A DNA stretch of 64,000 bases, from the NCBI RefSeq assembly GCF_900120375.1, contig NZ_LT635480.1, positions 558,001 to 622,000 on the forward strand, read 5' to 3'. The translations under genes were made by a program, and so were the position numbers. Of the stretch, positions 33,229 through 42,197 are shown piece after piece. The notes beneath the pieces were generated by a model. It saw nothing but the letters and a program-made list of their open reading frames with translations. It did not search any database and had not been told where the DNA came from. This DNA is from Ndongobacter massiliensis. GTDB lineage: Bacteria; Bacillota; Clostridia; Tissierellales; Peptoniphilaceae. Positions within the stretch are counted from its first letter, which is position 1, and each line of letters opens with the position of its first letter.

Positions 33229-33963
33229 ATGTCAGGACATAATAAATGGAGCAAAGTCAAAAATGTAAAGGGCAAAGAGGACGCAAAAAAGGCGAAAATC
33301 TTTACGAAAATGGCCCGGATGATTATGGTAGCGGTGCGCGAAGGCGGCCCGGACCCGGAGTACAATCCGTCGCTGAAGATGGCGGTCGAGAAGGCGAAAG
33401 CCGACAATATGCCCAATGACAACATTGAGCGCGCGATACGCAAGGGCAGTGGCGAAAATGACGGGGCGGAATTCGTCGAGATCGTGTACGAGGGCTACGG
33501 TCCGGAAGGCGCAGCGGTGATTGTCGAATGCCTGAGCGACAATAAGAACCGCACGGCGGCGAATGTGCGCCATGCTTTTGATAAAAACGGCGGAAATTTA
33601 GGGACCAGCGGTTCCGTGATGTTTCTGTTTCAACGCAAAGGACTGCTGGCGATTGATGCCGAGGATGTGGATGAGGACGAACTGCTGATGACGGCGCTGG
33701 ATTGCGGCGCGGAAGATGTAAAAAAAGAAGAAGACGCCTTTTTGGTGACGACATCGCCGGCAGAATTTTCCAATGTCAGCGATGCTTTGACGGAAGCGGG
33801 GTATCACTTTGCCGCCGCTCAAATCGCGTATCTGCCGTTGACGAGTGCCAAAATTTCCGATGCGGAGAATCGCGCATTGATGGAAAAATTGATCGACCAG
33901 TTGGAAGATGACGATGATGTCCAGGAAGTATATACGAACTGGGAAGCCGAGGCGGATGCGTGA
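33229..33963 (+). CDS. YebC/PmpR-family protein
   Basis: 244 residues. SGHNKWSKVKNVKGKEDAKKAKIFTKM (in two parts) is the classic N-terminus, and the three-domain length is normal. YebC proteins were described as transcription regulators; members of the family also help ribosomes on proline-rich stretches. ATG behind TTGAGGAAATC. A -10-like TACAAT is at 33200-33205. The last bases overlap the GTG of the next gene by 4 nt. Confidence 0.95.
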   Translation: MSGHNKWSKVKNVKGKEDAKKAKIFTKMARMIMVAVREGGPDPEYNPSLKMAVEKAKADNMPNDNIERAIRKGSGENDGAEFVEIVYEGYGPEGAAVIVECLSDNKNRTAANVRHAFDKNGGNLGTSGSVMFLFQRKGLLAIDAEDVDEDELLMTALDCGAEDVKKEEDAFLVTTSPAEFSNVSDALTEAGYHFAAAQIAYLPLTSAKISDAENRALMEKLIDQLEDDDDVQEVYTNWEAEADA

Positions 33964-34622
33964 GACGCTTTTTTGCTTTTCTTCTGCCCGGGTTGCTGTT
34001 CTTTTTTGTACTGCTTCTCAGTGTGGAGCATACGGCGGGCGATGAGGCGGCGTATCACGTGTTTCAGGTTCGACACAACATTTCCGCGGCGACAGGGCGT
34101 ACGCAGGAGGAACTGGACTTGATTTCTGCAGATGTGCGCGCGTATTTGCACGACGGACAGGAAGTGCGCATGACCCGTCATTTCAATGAAAGGGAATGCC
34201 TGCATATGCGGGATGTTTACGGTTTGTTTGATCTGGCGCGCAAGGTGCGCATGGTGTGCGGCATTCTTTTCGTGCTTTTGCTCGCCTTTCTTTTGTTGCG
34301 TGAAGCTCCGCATATTTTTGCACGGCACATGCATCGAAACGCGTTCGTTTGGCTGGGGATTTTCGTCGTCGGAGGGATTCTTATTGCGCTTTCCTTTCAA
34401 CGCAGCTTTGTCTTGTTTCACCGAATGTTTTTTGACAACGATCTATGGCTGTTGAATCCGGAAACGGACTTGATGATTCAAATGATGCCGGAGTCATTTT
34501 TTATCGGGCTGGCGTCGCAGATCGCTTGGAAAACCGTCCTAGGTTATGCACTCGGCGTGGGAGCCTTGTTGCTTCTCGCATATGTTTGTGAAAAAAGACA
34601 TCTGACAACAGTCGGGGCGTAA
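33960..34622 (+). CDS. TIGR01906-family integral membrane protein
   Basis: 220 residues. A helix at about 3-21, then an extracytoplasmic part with TRHFNERECLHMRDVYGLFDL, which is the conserved motif of the TIGR01906/DUF1461 family, then helices at about 89-107, 123-140 and 190-210. The function is unknown. Members of DUF1461 (Lit-type) have been linked to lipoprotein acyl transfer in some Firmicutes; the neighbouring lgt gene makes a lipoprotein-related role attractive, but it remains a guess. Start GTG within the stop of yebC (GTGA). Confidence 0.82.
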   Translation: MRRFFAFLLPGLLFFFVLLLSVEHTAGDEAAYHVFQVRHNISAATGRTQEELDLISADVRAYLHDGQEVRMTRHFNERECLHMRDVYGLFDLARKVRMVCGILFVLLLAFLLLREAPHIFARHMHRNAFVWLGIFVVGGILIALSFQRSFVLFHRMFFDNDLWLLNPETDLMIQMMPESFFIGLASQIAWKTVLGYALGVGALLLLAYVCEKRHLTTVGA

Positions 34623-34692
34623 AAAGACCTCCCAAGCGGGCGCTGCGGGCGATTCCAAGCAGCATCGTTTTGGGGATAGAAAAGGAGTCATT

Positions 34693-35445
34693 ATGAGTTT
34701 TACAGGAAGTCCGGTGGCGTTCCACGTGTTTGGATTGGAAGTGCGCTGGTATGCCATTCTGATCGTGACCGGCATGTTGCTGGCGATACATATTGCTTCG
34801 AAAGAAGCCAAACGCGTCGGACTGGGCGAGGAAACCGTTTCAGATCTGGCACTTTTGATCCTACCTGCGGGCATTATTGGCGCGCGGTTGTGGTATGTCA
34901 TTTTCGAGTGGCACCGTTATCAGGACAATCCGCTTTCTGCGCTCGATATTCGCTCCGGTGGGTTGGCAATTCACGGCGCCTTGCTCGCTGCTGCCGCCGT
35001 TTGCTACTTTTTTTGCCGCAAGCGCAAGTTGTCCTTTGTGAAGATGGCAGATTTGCTGTTGCCGGTGGTCGCACTCGCGCAGGCGATCGGAAGGTGGGGC
35101 AATTTCACCAATAACGAGGCACATGGCGGACCCACCGATCTGCCATGGGGGCTGTGGATTGCAGGTGAAAAAGTGCATCCGACCTTTTTATATGAATCCA
35201 TCGGGGACTTGTGTATTTTCCTTTTTCTATGGTTTTATATCCGCAGGCATCGATCTTTTGATGGACAAGTGGCCTCCCTGTATCTGATTTTATATGGAAT
35301 TTTGCGCTTTTTTGTCGAGGGGTTGCGCACGGACAGCCTGTACATGGGTCCGATCCGTGTGGCACAGCTGGTTTCCTTGATTGGTGTGGTGTGCGGCGCG
35401 GTGCTTTATTTCGCATTTCGCCATCGGGCAAAAGCGACGGATTGA
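34693..35445 (+). CDS. lgt: Prolipoprotein diacylglyceryl transferase
   Basis: 250 residues with about seven helices. The Lgt signature GRWGNFTNNEAHGGPTDLPWG, here split as GRWGNFTNNEAHGG and PTDLPWG, is complete, and an RLWYVIFEWHRY segment precedes it. The enzyme transfers diacylglycerol from phosphatidylglycerol to the lipobox cysteine of prelipoproteins. ATG behind AAAGGAG. It is the last gene before the intergenic region of the dcw cluster. Confidence 0.95.
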   Translation: MSFTGSPVAFHVFGLEVRWYAILIVTGMLLAIHIASKEAKRVGLGEETVSDLALLILPAGIIGARLWYVIFEWHRYQDNPLSALDIRSGGLAIHGALLAAAAVCYFFCRKRKLSFVKMADLLLPVVALAQAIGRWGNFTNNEAHGGPTDLPWGLWIAGEKVHPTFLYESIGDLCIFLFLWFYIRRHRSFDGQVASLYLILYGILRFFVEGLRTDSLYMGPIRVAQLVSLIGVVCGAVLYFAFRHRAKATD

Positions 35446-35454
35446 TATCGGCTT

Positions 35455-35484
35455 TTGCCGACGCTGTTTCGAATTTGATAGAAT
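35455..35484 (+). promoter_or_regulatory. Putative promoter in front of a strong terminator
   Basis: TTGCCG (35455-35460), 18-nt spacer, TAGAAT (35479-35484). Just behind it CCCAC occurs twice, at 35487-35491 and 35497-35501, which is GTGGG with a 10-bp period on the other strand, like half of an MraZ site. A transcript from here would meet the terminator at 35534 after about 50-85 nt. Confidence 0.4.
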
Positions 35485-35533
35485 TTCCCACCATCTCCCA
35501 CGGAATCGTAGGAACGAAAATATTTATTGAACG

Positions 35534-35575
35534 AGCTGCTTTTTCGGATTTGAAATCCGAAGAAGCAGCTTTTTT
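35534..35575 (+). terminator. Strong intrinsic terminator between lgt and mraZ
   Basis: Arms 35534-35551 and 35553-35570 pair over nearly their whole length (AGCTGCTT with AAGCAGCT, TTCGGATTT with AAATCCGAA, one T-G wobble), with a tight loop at the centre and TTTTTT after it. It separates the lgt operon from the dcw cluster. Confidence 0.88.
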
Positions 35576-35691
35576 ATGTCGAAATTTTTGGGAAAATGGC
35601 CCACTTTCTTCCAGTTTTGACGGAAGCGCAGAAAAAGCGAAGTTTTCAAGATTTGGTTCGTCGAAATACGACAAAAAAGTAAAAAAGGCAG

Positions 35692-35720
35692 TTGTAATTC
35701 CCACGAAAATCCAGTAGAAT
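35692..35720 (+). promoter_or_regulatory. mraZ: Promoter of the mraZ-dcw operon
   Basis: TTGTAA (35692-35697), 17-nt spacer, TAGAAT (35715-35720). The MraZ operator repeats begin 8 nt downstream, at the expected transcription start. Confidence 0.65.
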
Positions 35721-35727
35721 GTAGTCA

Positions 35728-35763
35728 AGTGGGGGAAAGTGGAAAAAAGTGGAAGGAAGTGGG
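35728..35763 (+). promoter_or_regulatory. MraZ operator: four AGTGG repeats at 10-bp spacing
   Basis: AGTGG begins at 35728, 35738, 35748 and 35758, exactly one helical turn apart. Such GTGGG-like repeats are the known binding site of MraZ in front of its own operon. The last repeat also overlaps the ribosome-binding region of mraZ, so MraZ could affect both transcription and translation. Confidence 0.85.
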
Positions 35764-35764
35764 A

Positions 35765-36190
35765 ATGTTCATTGGCGAATACAATCACACCGTGGACAGT
35801 AAGGGACGGGTCAGTATCCCGGCCCGTTTCCGTGAGGATTTATCCGATACCTTCTATATCACGCGCGGACCGGAAAACTGCCTTTTCATCTATGACGAGG
35901 AAGGCTGGAAAAATATCGACGGGACGATTCGCTCCTTGACGCTCACGGCCAGTAATGCACGTGCGTTTGCGCGTTTGTTCTATTCCGGGGCGATGGAGCT
36001 TAGTCTGGATCGACAGGGTCGCGTACTGATTCCACCCAATCTTCGCAATTACGCAGGCATTGAAAAAGATGTCGTGATTACAGGTGTTTCCAGTCGCATC
36101 GAACTGTGGTCGAAAGAAAAGTGGGATGCCTACATCGGTGCACAGGACATGAGTGCGGTCACCGATGCACTGCACGACACCGGATTGTGA
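35765..36190 (+). CDS. mraZ: MraZ, transcription regulator of the dcw cluster
   Basis: 141 residues with two AbrB-like half-domains: [24 protein letters not shown] and [16 protein letters not shown]. The ATG at 35765 gives the conserved N-terminus; the longer frame would add 12 residues with no family likeness. MraZ binds the GTGG repeats seen just upstream and controls the division and wall genes that follow. It ends 7 nt before rsmH. Confidence 0.96.
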   Translation: MFIGEYNHTVDSKGRVSIPARFREDLSDTFYITRGPENCLFIYDEEGWKNIDGTIRSLTLTASNARAFARLFYSGAMELSLDRQGRVLIPPNLRNYAGIEKDVVITGVSSRIELWSKEKWDAYIGAQDMSAVTDALHDTGL

Positions 36191-36197
36191 GGACGGA

Positions 36198-37148
36198 ATG
36201 GAGTTTACACACATTCCCGTACTGAAGCAGGAGACAATTGCGGGACTTGCCGTCCGCCCGGACGGGGTCTACGTAGATTGTACCGTCGGCGGCGGGGGAC
36301 ATGCCCGAGCCATCTGTGAACAGCTGAAAACTGGCCGACTGATTGCGATCGATCAAGATGAAGAGGCTTTGGAAGCCGCCAAACGCGCTCTTGCACCTTG
36401 GCAAAGTCGCATAACCTTTGTTCACACCAATTTCGGGAATTTGGATGAGGTTCTCGAAGGACTGGGCATACCGATCGTCGACGGGACTTTGATGGACATC
36501 GGAGTTTCATCGCACCAGTTGGATACCGCGACGCGCGGATTCTCGTATCGAGTGGACGCTCCGCTCGACATGCGCATGGATTCGAGCAGAGAGCTCTCGG
36601 CCGCGACGGTGCTCCGTGAATATGAAGAAGAAGAACTGCGACGCATTTTCTGGTTGTACGGCGAGGAACGCTGGGCGGCGCGCATTGCGGCATTTATTGT
36701 GGCCGAACGCAAAAAGTCGTCCATTGAAACCACCGGACAGCTGGTAGAAATCATAAAAAAGGCGGTTCCAAAAGGCGCGCGGCGCGGGGAGAAACATCCC
36801 GCCCGTCGGGTGTTTCAAGCCTTGCGCATCGAAGTGAATCGGGAATTGGATGCTTTACAGCGGGGGTTGGAGCAGGCGGTCCGACATCTGCGGCCGGGCG
36901 GTCGTTGTTGCGTGATTACATTTCACTCGTTGGAAGACCGTATTGTAAAGGAATTTTTTCGAAGGGAAGCGCGGGATTGCATTTGTCCGCCGGAATTGCC
37001 GGTCTGCGTCTGTCATCACAAAAAGACGCTGCGCATCGTCAACAATAAACCGATTGTCGCTGGGGTGGAGGAACTTCGGCAAAATGCGCGGGCACATTCG
37101 GCAAAACTGCGCATTGCAGAAAAGATTGAACCGGGAGGTAGAACATGA
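36198..37148 (+). CDS. rsmH: 16S rRNA (cytosine1402-N4)-methyltransferase
   Basis: 316 residues. [10 protein letters not shown] at the N-terminus, the SAM loop [29 protein letters not shown], and [14 protein letters not shown] then [14 protein letters not shown] are RsmH (MraW) motifs. It methylates C1402 in the ribosomal P site. ATG at 36198 behind GAGGACGG; it overlaps ftsL by 4 nt, as usual in dcw clusters. Confidence 0.96.
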   Translation: MEFTHIPVLKQETIAGLAVRPDGVYVDCTVGGGGHARAICEQLKTGRLIAIDQDEEALEAAKRALAPWQSRITFVHTNFGNLDEVLEGLGIPIVDGTLMDIGVSSHQLDTATRGFSYRVDAPLDMRMDSSRELSAATVLREYEEEELRRIFWLYGEERWAARIAAFIVAERKKSSIETTGQLVEIIKKAVPKGARRGEKHPARRVFQALRIEVNRELDALQRGLEQAVRHLRPGGRCCVITFHSLEDRIVKEFFRREARDCICPPELPVCVCHHKKTLRIVNNKPIVAGVEELRQNARAHSAKLRIAEKIEPGGRT

Positions 37149-37633
37149 ACGCCGTTGTACGAAGGGAACGGGAATGGATGGAGGTGCCGAAGCCGCGCGT
37201 TCGCGTGGTTCATTCCGAACGTGTGAAAAGGCATCCCGCTCGATCTGCCGCGCGAGTGCGTCCCGTGGGCTTGCTTCGCGCTATCGTTTTATTTCTCGGT
37301 TTAGCGGGTTGTTTGTACTTGCTCGTTTGCAGCATCATGGGCTATACTGTGCTCAGCAGCTTGAATCGTGAGATGGCTTCCGTGCGCACGGAACTGCGCG
37401 CGCTGGAGGCGGATCGCGATTATGCGGCGATGCAATTGGAACCTTACATAGAAGATACGCGCATTGAGCAGCTGGCGCGCACGCGATTGAACATGGATTA
37501 TCCGACCGCACAACAGCAGGTGCAGATTGCCGCGACAGACAGTACCTTGCGCCCGTTGGTGCCATTTGATACGCAGCCCAAGGGCGGTGTGCTGCAGGCA
37601 ATTCGCGGCTTATTTGCCGCGGCATTTCAGTAG
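37145..37633 (+). CDS. ftsL: FtsL-like division protein
   Basis: 162 residues. A basic cytoplasmic N-terminus of about 40 residues, one membrane helix (about 43-65, [20 protein letters not shown]), and a coiled coil (about 70-105) followed by [15 protein letters not shown], the typical end of FtsL/DivIC domains. The sequence is poorly conserved in this family; the place between rsmH and a PBP2 makes the call. It would pair with DivIC and FtsQ of this window. Confidence 0.85.
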   Translation: MNAVVRREREWMEVPKPRVRVVHSERVKRHPARSAARVRPVGLLRAIVLFLGLAGCLYLLVCSIMGYTVLSSLNREMASVRTELRALEADRDYAAMQLEPYIEDTRIEQLARTRLNMDYPTAQQQVQIAATDSTLRPLVPFDTQPKGGVLQAIRGLFAAAFQ

Positions 37634-37676
37634 CGTTCGCGTACGGCAAGCGAACGCAAGCGGCGACGCAAGCGGC
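37633..37676 (+). repeat. Inverted repeat and tandem 12-bp repeat between ftsL and PBP2
   Basis: GCGTTCGC (37633-37640) and GCGAACGC (37650-37657) form a perfect 8-bp stem with a 9-nt loop. A 12-bp unit AACGCAAGCGGC (37653-37664) is repeated as GACGCAAGCGGC (37665-37676), and a partial copy precedes it. No T run follows, so this is not a standard terminator. Confidence 0.6.
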
Positions 37677-37690
37677 ATTTCGGAGGCAGG

Positions 37691-39829
37691 ATGAAAGACC
37701 GAAATCAACACGAATTTCACCCAAAAACACGCGTGGCGATACTTTTCGGTATCGCCTTTCTTGTTGTATTGATTTTTCTGGGACGATTGTTTTATCTGCA
37801 GGTGTTGGCGGATGATACCTATCGGAAGGCTGCGGTAGAGCAAAGACGCCGCCGCATTCCGCTGGTGCCGAAGCGCGGCATCATCTACGATCGCAATAAA
37901 AAGCCGTTGGCACTTTCTATAATGGTAAACACCTGTTATCTGTTCCCCCGCGAAATCGAGGATCACGAAAAATCGGCGGAAATGTTTGCGCGCATTCTTC
38001 ACATGGAAAAAAGTGCGGTCGAGCGCAGTATGGCGTCAAAAAGTGAGGTGGTGCGGTTAAAGAGCAAATTGAGTCGCGAAGAAATTGAGCAGTTGAAGAA
38101 CTCCGGCCTTTCCGGCTATTCCATTGAACAGGAAGCGGATCGGTATTACCCAAACGGCGCGCTGCTGTCTCAGACTTTGGGATTTGTCGATGACGAAGGG
38201 CACGGCGTGTATGGCCTGGAAGCTTACTACGACGACCTGCTGCGAGGCGATGAAGGGCTTCGCGTGGACTCCCGCGACCTTTACGGCAATGTGATTCCCA
38301 CGGAGTCGGCTTCGCGTATTGATGCCCGCGCGGGGAAGAATCTCTATATTACGATTGATGCAGAAGTGCAACAGATCGTTTCAGAGGAAATTGATAATAT
38401 CTATCGCCAGTACCGACCCGATGAAATCACGGCGATTGTTCTCGATCCAAATACGGGAGAGATTTTGGCGATGGAAAATTATCCAAATTTTGACGCCAAT
38501 GCGCCGCGCGCGCCGATCAATGACGAGCAGAAGGCAAAGTGGAGCGGGATGGATGAAGAACAGCAGTTGAATCAACTTTACAAAATGTGGTCCAATCCTG
38601 CCGTGTCGATGCTGTATGAACCCGGTTCCGTTTTTAAGATTTTGACAACGGCGATGGCGGTCGAAACAAAATCCAGTAAGCCGTCATCCTCTTATATATG
38701 TACCGGGAGTATTGATATTGCCGAAGACACGCCGATTTACTGCGCCAGTTATTACAATCCCCACGGACCGCAGACCTTGGAGGAAGCATTGGCGAACTCC
38801 TGCAACCCCGCTTTTGTACAGGTTGTCCGGGAGTTGGGCGGCTCTGCGTACTATTCCTACGCAAAAAGCCTGCACCTCGGCGATTATTGCGGCATCGATT
38901 TGCCGGCGGAAGCGCTCGGATCTTTTCCCGAGTCGGAGGCGGCGATGGGCGATGCGCAGCTTGCTACGATGTCCTACGGACACGGGGTCTCCGCTACGCC
39001 GCTGCAGGTGCTTGCCGCAGTGAGCGCGACGATTAACGGCGGTTACTACTACGAACCGCACTTGCTGCGTCAGATCACAAATGAAGAAGATCGAATTTTG
39101 GAGACCGAAAAGCGGACGCTGCCCGAGCAGATTTTTACCGAGGAGACAAGCCAGATTTTACGCGAGTACGGCATGAATACGGTGCGCAACGGGGTTTCGA
39201 ATGCCGTAGATATCCCTGGTTATTCAATCGGCGGCAAGAGCGGTACTTCGAACAAAATTGTCGACGGAAAATACGTTGAAGACCACACAGTTTCCTCCTT
39301 CTGGTCCTTTTACCCGGCGAATGAGCCTAAGTATTCCATACTGGTTGTGGCAGACAATCCGCGCAAGGCGACGACGGGCAATGAAGTGGCGGGTGCGTGT
39401 TGCCGAAAAATTTTAACGCGGCTGATCGAATCAGAGGAAGGGGCGGATCTGACGACAGAAAATCAGGGACTGGTCGAAGTACCCAATGTAATGGGCTTGA
39501 CGGTGGAAGCGGCGGACCGTAAGATGAACGAAGCGGGATTGTCCCTGTCTGTTTATGGCGATATGGGTCGTTATGTGTTAATTGAGTCGCAGCTGCCGGA
39601 GGCGGGTGCGTTGGCAAAATCGCGTTCGATTGTAGAGGTCAATCCGGGGCAGACCATGCGCTTGAAAGTACCCGATTTTGTCGGGAAGACGCAGGAGGAA
39701 GTCACCGAAATGATCCGAAATGGGGGACTGGAAGTGACATTTTCCGGCAGCGGGACGGTACGCTCGCAAAGTGTGGAAGCAGGACAGGTAATTCCGGCGG
39801 GTGAAACGGTTCGCTTGGAATGTGAATAG
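37691..39829 (+). CDS. PBP2 (FtsI/SpoVD type) with two PASTA domains
   Basis: 712 residues. A membrane helix at about 16-37, PBP dimerisation domain, then a transpeptidase with active serine S313 in EPGSVFK, S370-C371-N372 and K516-S-G. Two PASTA domains close the protein, from about residue 597 (PNVMGLTVEAADRKM) and 657 (PDFVGKTQEEVTEMI). This layout is shared by SpoVD and division PBPs such as PBP2X; with no other FtsI in the cluster it is probably the septal transpeptidase that works with FtsW. ATG behind GGAGGC. Confidence 0.93.
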   Translation: MKDRNQHEFHPKTRVAILFGIAFLVVLIFLGRLFYLQVLADDTYRKAAVEQRRRRIPLVPKRGIIYDRNKKPLALSIMVNTCYLFPREIEDHEKSAEMFARILHMEKSAVERSMASKSEVVRLKSKLSREEIEQLKNSGLSGYSIEQEADRYYPNGALLSQTLGFVDDEGHGVYGLEAYYDDLLRGDEGLRVDSRDLYGNVIPTESASRIDARAGKNLYITIDAEVQQIVSEEIDNIYRQYRPDEITAIVLDPNTGEILAMENYPNFDANAPRAPINDEQKAKWSGMDEEQQLNQLYKMWSNPAVSMLYEPGSVFKILTTAMAVETKSSKPSSSYICTGSIDIAEDTPIYCASYYNPHGPQTLEEALANSCNPAFVQVVRELGGSAYYSYAKSLHLGDYCGIDLPAEALGSFPESEAAMGDAQLATMSYGHGVSATPLQVLAAVSATINGGYYYEPHLLRQITNEEDRILETEKRTLPEQIFTEETSQILREYGMNTVRNGVSNAVDIPGYSIGGKSGTSNKIVDGKYVEDHTVSSFWSFYPANEPKYSILVVADNPRKATTGNEVAGACCRKILTRLIESEEGADLTTENQGLVEVPNVMGLTVEAADRKMNEAGLSLSVYGDMGRYVLIESQLPEAGALAKSRSIVEVNPGQTMRLKVPDFVGKTQEEVTEMIRNGGLEVTFSGSGTVRSQSVEAGQVIPAGETVRLECE

Positions 39830-39840
39830 GAAGGAAGACT

Positions 39841-40842
39841 ATGGCTGGAAGTGAATTTTGGACGGCAAAGGGAGCGCTATTTGCACTGTTGCTCGCTGCG
39901 CTTTTGACCGCCATAGCGACACAGCGCTTTATAGCTTTTATGCGTCGCCACGGTTACGGACAACCCATTCGGGAAGAGGGAAATCAGGCGCACTTGAAAA
40001 AAAAGGGGACACCGACGATGGGCGGGCTGGTATTTATCCCCGTTGCGTTGTTGCTTTCTTTGATTTTTTCGGCGCCCCATTGGACCGTTTCCGACGGCAT
40101 TGTCTGTGTCGGCGCCTTGGGGTTCGGGGCGATCGGTTTTTTAGATGATTTTGAAAAAATAAAAAAAGCGGAAAATGAAGGGCTTACCCCAAAACAGAAG
40201 CTGCTTTGCCAAGTGATCGTCGCTTCCCTTATGGCACTGTTGGCCTATTTCTTTTTACCGGGCGCATCGGGACAAATCATCCCCTTTTTCAAACGCCCGC
40301 TGGACATCGGCCTCCTATGGGTGCCCATTCTGGTTTTTATTCTGATCGGAACGACGAATGCGGTCAACCTCACAGACGGATTGGATGGGTTGGCGACGGG
40401 CGTATCGCTGCCTGTGCTTTTCACGATCGCTTTTTTCGCGGCCTTTACGACGACTACGACGCCGGACATTTCGGGCAGTGTGATGCGACAGGCGTTGATT
40501 TTTGCCGGCGCTTTGTGCGGCTTTTTGTTTTTCAATGCCAAACCGGCCTCCATCATGATGGGGGACACGGGGTCCATGGCGCTGGGGGGAGCCATTACCG
40601 CCATGATGCTTTCGCTGAATCGGACAATTTATCTTGCACTAATCGGCGGCATTTACGTGGCGGAGACTTTGTCTGTGATTCTGCAGGTGACCTATTTCAA
40701 GCGCACAGGCGGCAAGCGCCTCTTTTTGATGAGCCCGATCCATCATCACTTTGAATTGAAGGGGTATGCCGAGTCGAAAGTCAGTCGCTGCTTTGCGCTG
40801 GCAAGTTTGCTCTTGTGTATTTTCACGATTGCGTTTGCGTGA
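39841..40842 (+). CDS. mraY: Phospho-MurNAc-pentapeptide transferase
   Basis: 333 residues with about ten helices. KKKGTPTMGGLVFIP, IGFLDDFEKIKK, the catalytic NAVNLTDGLDGLA and HHHFELKG are MraY motifs. It makes lipid I from UDP-MurNAc-pentapeptide and undecaprenyl phosphate. ATG behind GGAAGGAAG. murF, usual before mraY, is absent here. It ends 8 nt before murD. Confidence 0.97.
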   Translation: MAGSEFWTAKGALFALLLAALLTAIATQRFIAFMRRHGYGQPIREEGNQAHLKKKGTPTMGGLVFIPVALLLSLIFSAPHWTVSDGIVCVGALGFGAIGFLDDFEKIKKAENEGLTPKQKLLCQVIVASLMALLAYFFLPGASGQIIPFFKRPLDIGLLWVPILVFILIGTTNAVNLTDGLDGLATGVSLPVLFTIAFFAAFTTTTTPDISGSVMRQALIFAGALCGFLFFNAKPASIMMGDTGSMALGGAITAMMLSLNRTIYLALIGGIYVAETLSVILQVTYFKRTGGKRLFLMSPIHHHFELKGYAESKVSRCFALASLLLCIFTIAFA

Positions 40843-40850
40843 GGTGAAGT

Positions 40851-42197
40851 ATGTCTGATTTTTTAAGGAATCAAAAGATTGTACTGTACGGCTGGGGCGT
40901 GACGACAAAGTCAGCAGCGAAGGCGTTTGCCGGCAGGGGATGCCAGCTGTTCGGTTTTGTGGATGCACCGGATGAGGATACCTTCCGCTCCATGCGCGCC
41001 TGCGGTGTGGAACCGCTGCATACCCGCTGCGAGGCGGTGCAAATGGCGGATTTGATCCTAAAAAGCCCGGGCATTCCGCGCGAGACCGACTTTTTACTCG
41101 CTGCACGAGAAAGTGCAATTCCCTGCTGGTCCGACCTAGAGTTTGCCTATCGTCTGTATGGCGGTGAACGGATGTTGGTCGTCACCGGTTCCAACGGAAA
41201 GACGACGACGGTGTCGTTGCTGACGCACCTGCTGCGCACGGCGGGACGATCTGCGCGGGCACTGGGAAATATCGGAGAAGGACTGCTTGCGGGTATGGCA
41301 CAGGCACCGGATGACACGTACTTTGTTATCGAAGCCTCCAGCTTTCAATTGGCACATGTATTTACTTTTGCACCGCATGGCGCGGCAATCTTGAATATTA
41401 CGCCGGATCATTTGACATGGCATCAAACGATGGCGGATTATGTGCGCTGCAAGGCGAACGTCGCCCGGTTTCAAAAGCCGACCGATGTGGTTTTCCTCAA
41501 CCCAAACGATGCGCCGTCCCTGCGCCTGTACCGCGAAGGGACATTTCCCGGAGAAGTGCACTTTATTGATACGAAGGGCACTTGGGCAAGACGGCTGCGC
41601 GAAGGGAAGGACTTGTGGCATCTGCTCGGGGAACACAATATTGAAAATGCACTTTTTGCACTTGCCTTGGCGCAGCAAACGGTCATCTCAGACGAGGACT
41701 TGTGCAGCGGATTGGCCAGTTTCCAGCCGGTTGCGCATCGTCTCGAATGGATTCGAACCGTTGACGGCGTGCGCTATATCAACGATTCCAAGGCGACGAA
41801 CGTCGATGCGACCGTGAAGGCGCTGTCCGGTTTCCACGATTCCGTTTTGCTCATTGCCGGCGGCATGGATAAAAAAGTTCCGTTTGACGATTTCTATAAG
41901 GCGCTTCGCCCGGTGGGCAAGGCACTGCTTCTTTTTGGAGAGACGAAACAGCAAATAGCCGATGGTGCAAAAAAAGCGGGGTTGACGCTCCCGATTTTTG
42001 TCGTCGATACTTTACGGGAGGCCGTGCAGAAAGCGCAGCAACTTGCCATCGCAGGGGATACGGTTCTTTTGTCGCCGGCGTCTGCCAGTTGGGATATGTA
42101 CCACAGCTACGAAGAACGCGGTGATGAATTTCGCACAATCGTACAGTCGATTGCCGCACAGACGGCGCATGATGCTTCGACGGGAGGTGCCGGATGA
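40851..42197 (+). CDS. murD: UDP-MurNAc-L-alanine:D-glutamate ligase
   Basis: 448 residues. GSNGKTTTVSLL is the ATP loop, followed by EASSFQLAHV, LNITPDHLTWHQTMADY and NDSKATNVDAT, all typical of MurD; LLSPASASWDMYHSYEERGDEF closes it. It adds D-glutamate in peptidoglycan precursor synthesis. ATG behind GAGGTGAAGT. Overlaps ftsW by 4 nt. Its motifs are canonical, unlike those of the MurE-like ligase at 29417. Confidence 0.97.
   Translation: MSDFLRNQKIVLYGWGVTTKSAAKAFAGRGCQLFGFVDAPDEDTFRSMRACGVEPLHTRCEAVQMADLILKSPGIPRETDFLLAARESAIPCWSDLEFAYRLYGGERMLVVTGSNGKTTTVSLLTHLLRTAGRSARALGNIGEGLLAGMAQAPDDTYFVIEASSFQLAHVFTFAPHGAAILNITPDHLTWHQTMADYVRCKANVARFQKPTDVVFLNPNDAPSLRLYREGTFPGEVHFIDTKGTWARRLREGKDLWHLLGEHNIENALFALALAQQTVISDEDLCSGLASFQPVAHRLEWIRTVDGVRYINDSKATNVDATVKALSGFHDSVLLIAGGMDKKVPFDDFYKALRPVGKALLLFGETKQQIADGAKKAGLTLPIFVVDTLREAVQKAQQLAIAGDTVLLSPASASWDMYHSYEERGDEFRTIVQSIAAQTAHDASTGGAG

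Noticed and set aside
35391-35717. 108-codon open frame between lgt and mraZ
   Set aside because: It runs through the perfect terminator hairpin and the mraZ promoter and has no ribosome-binding site.
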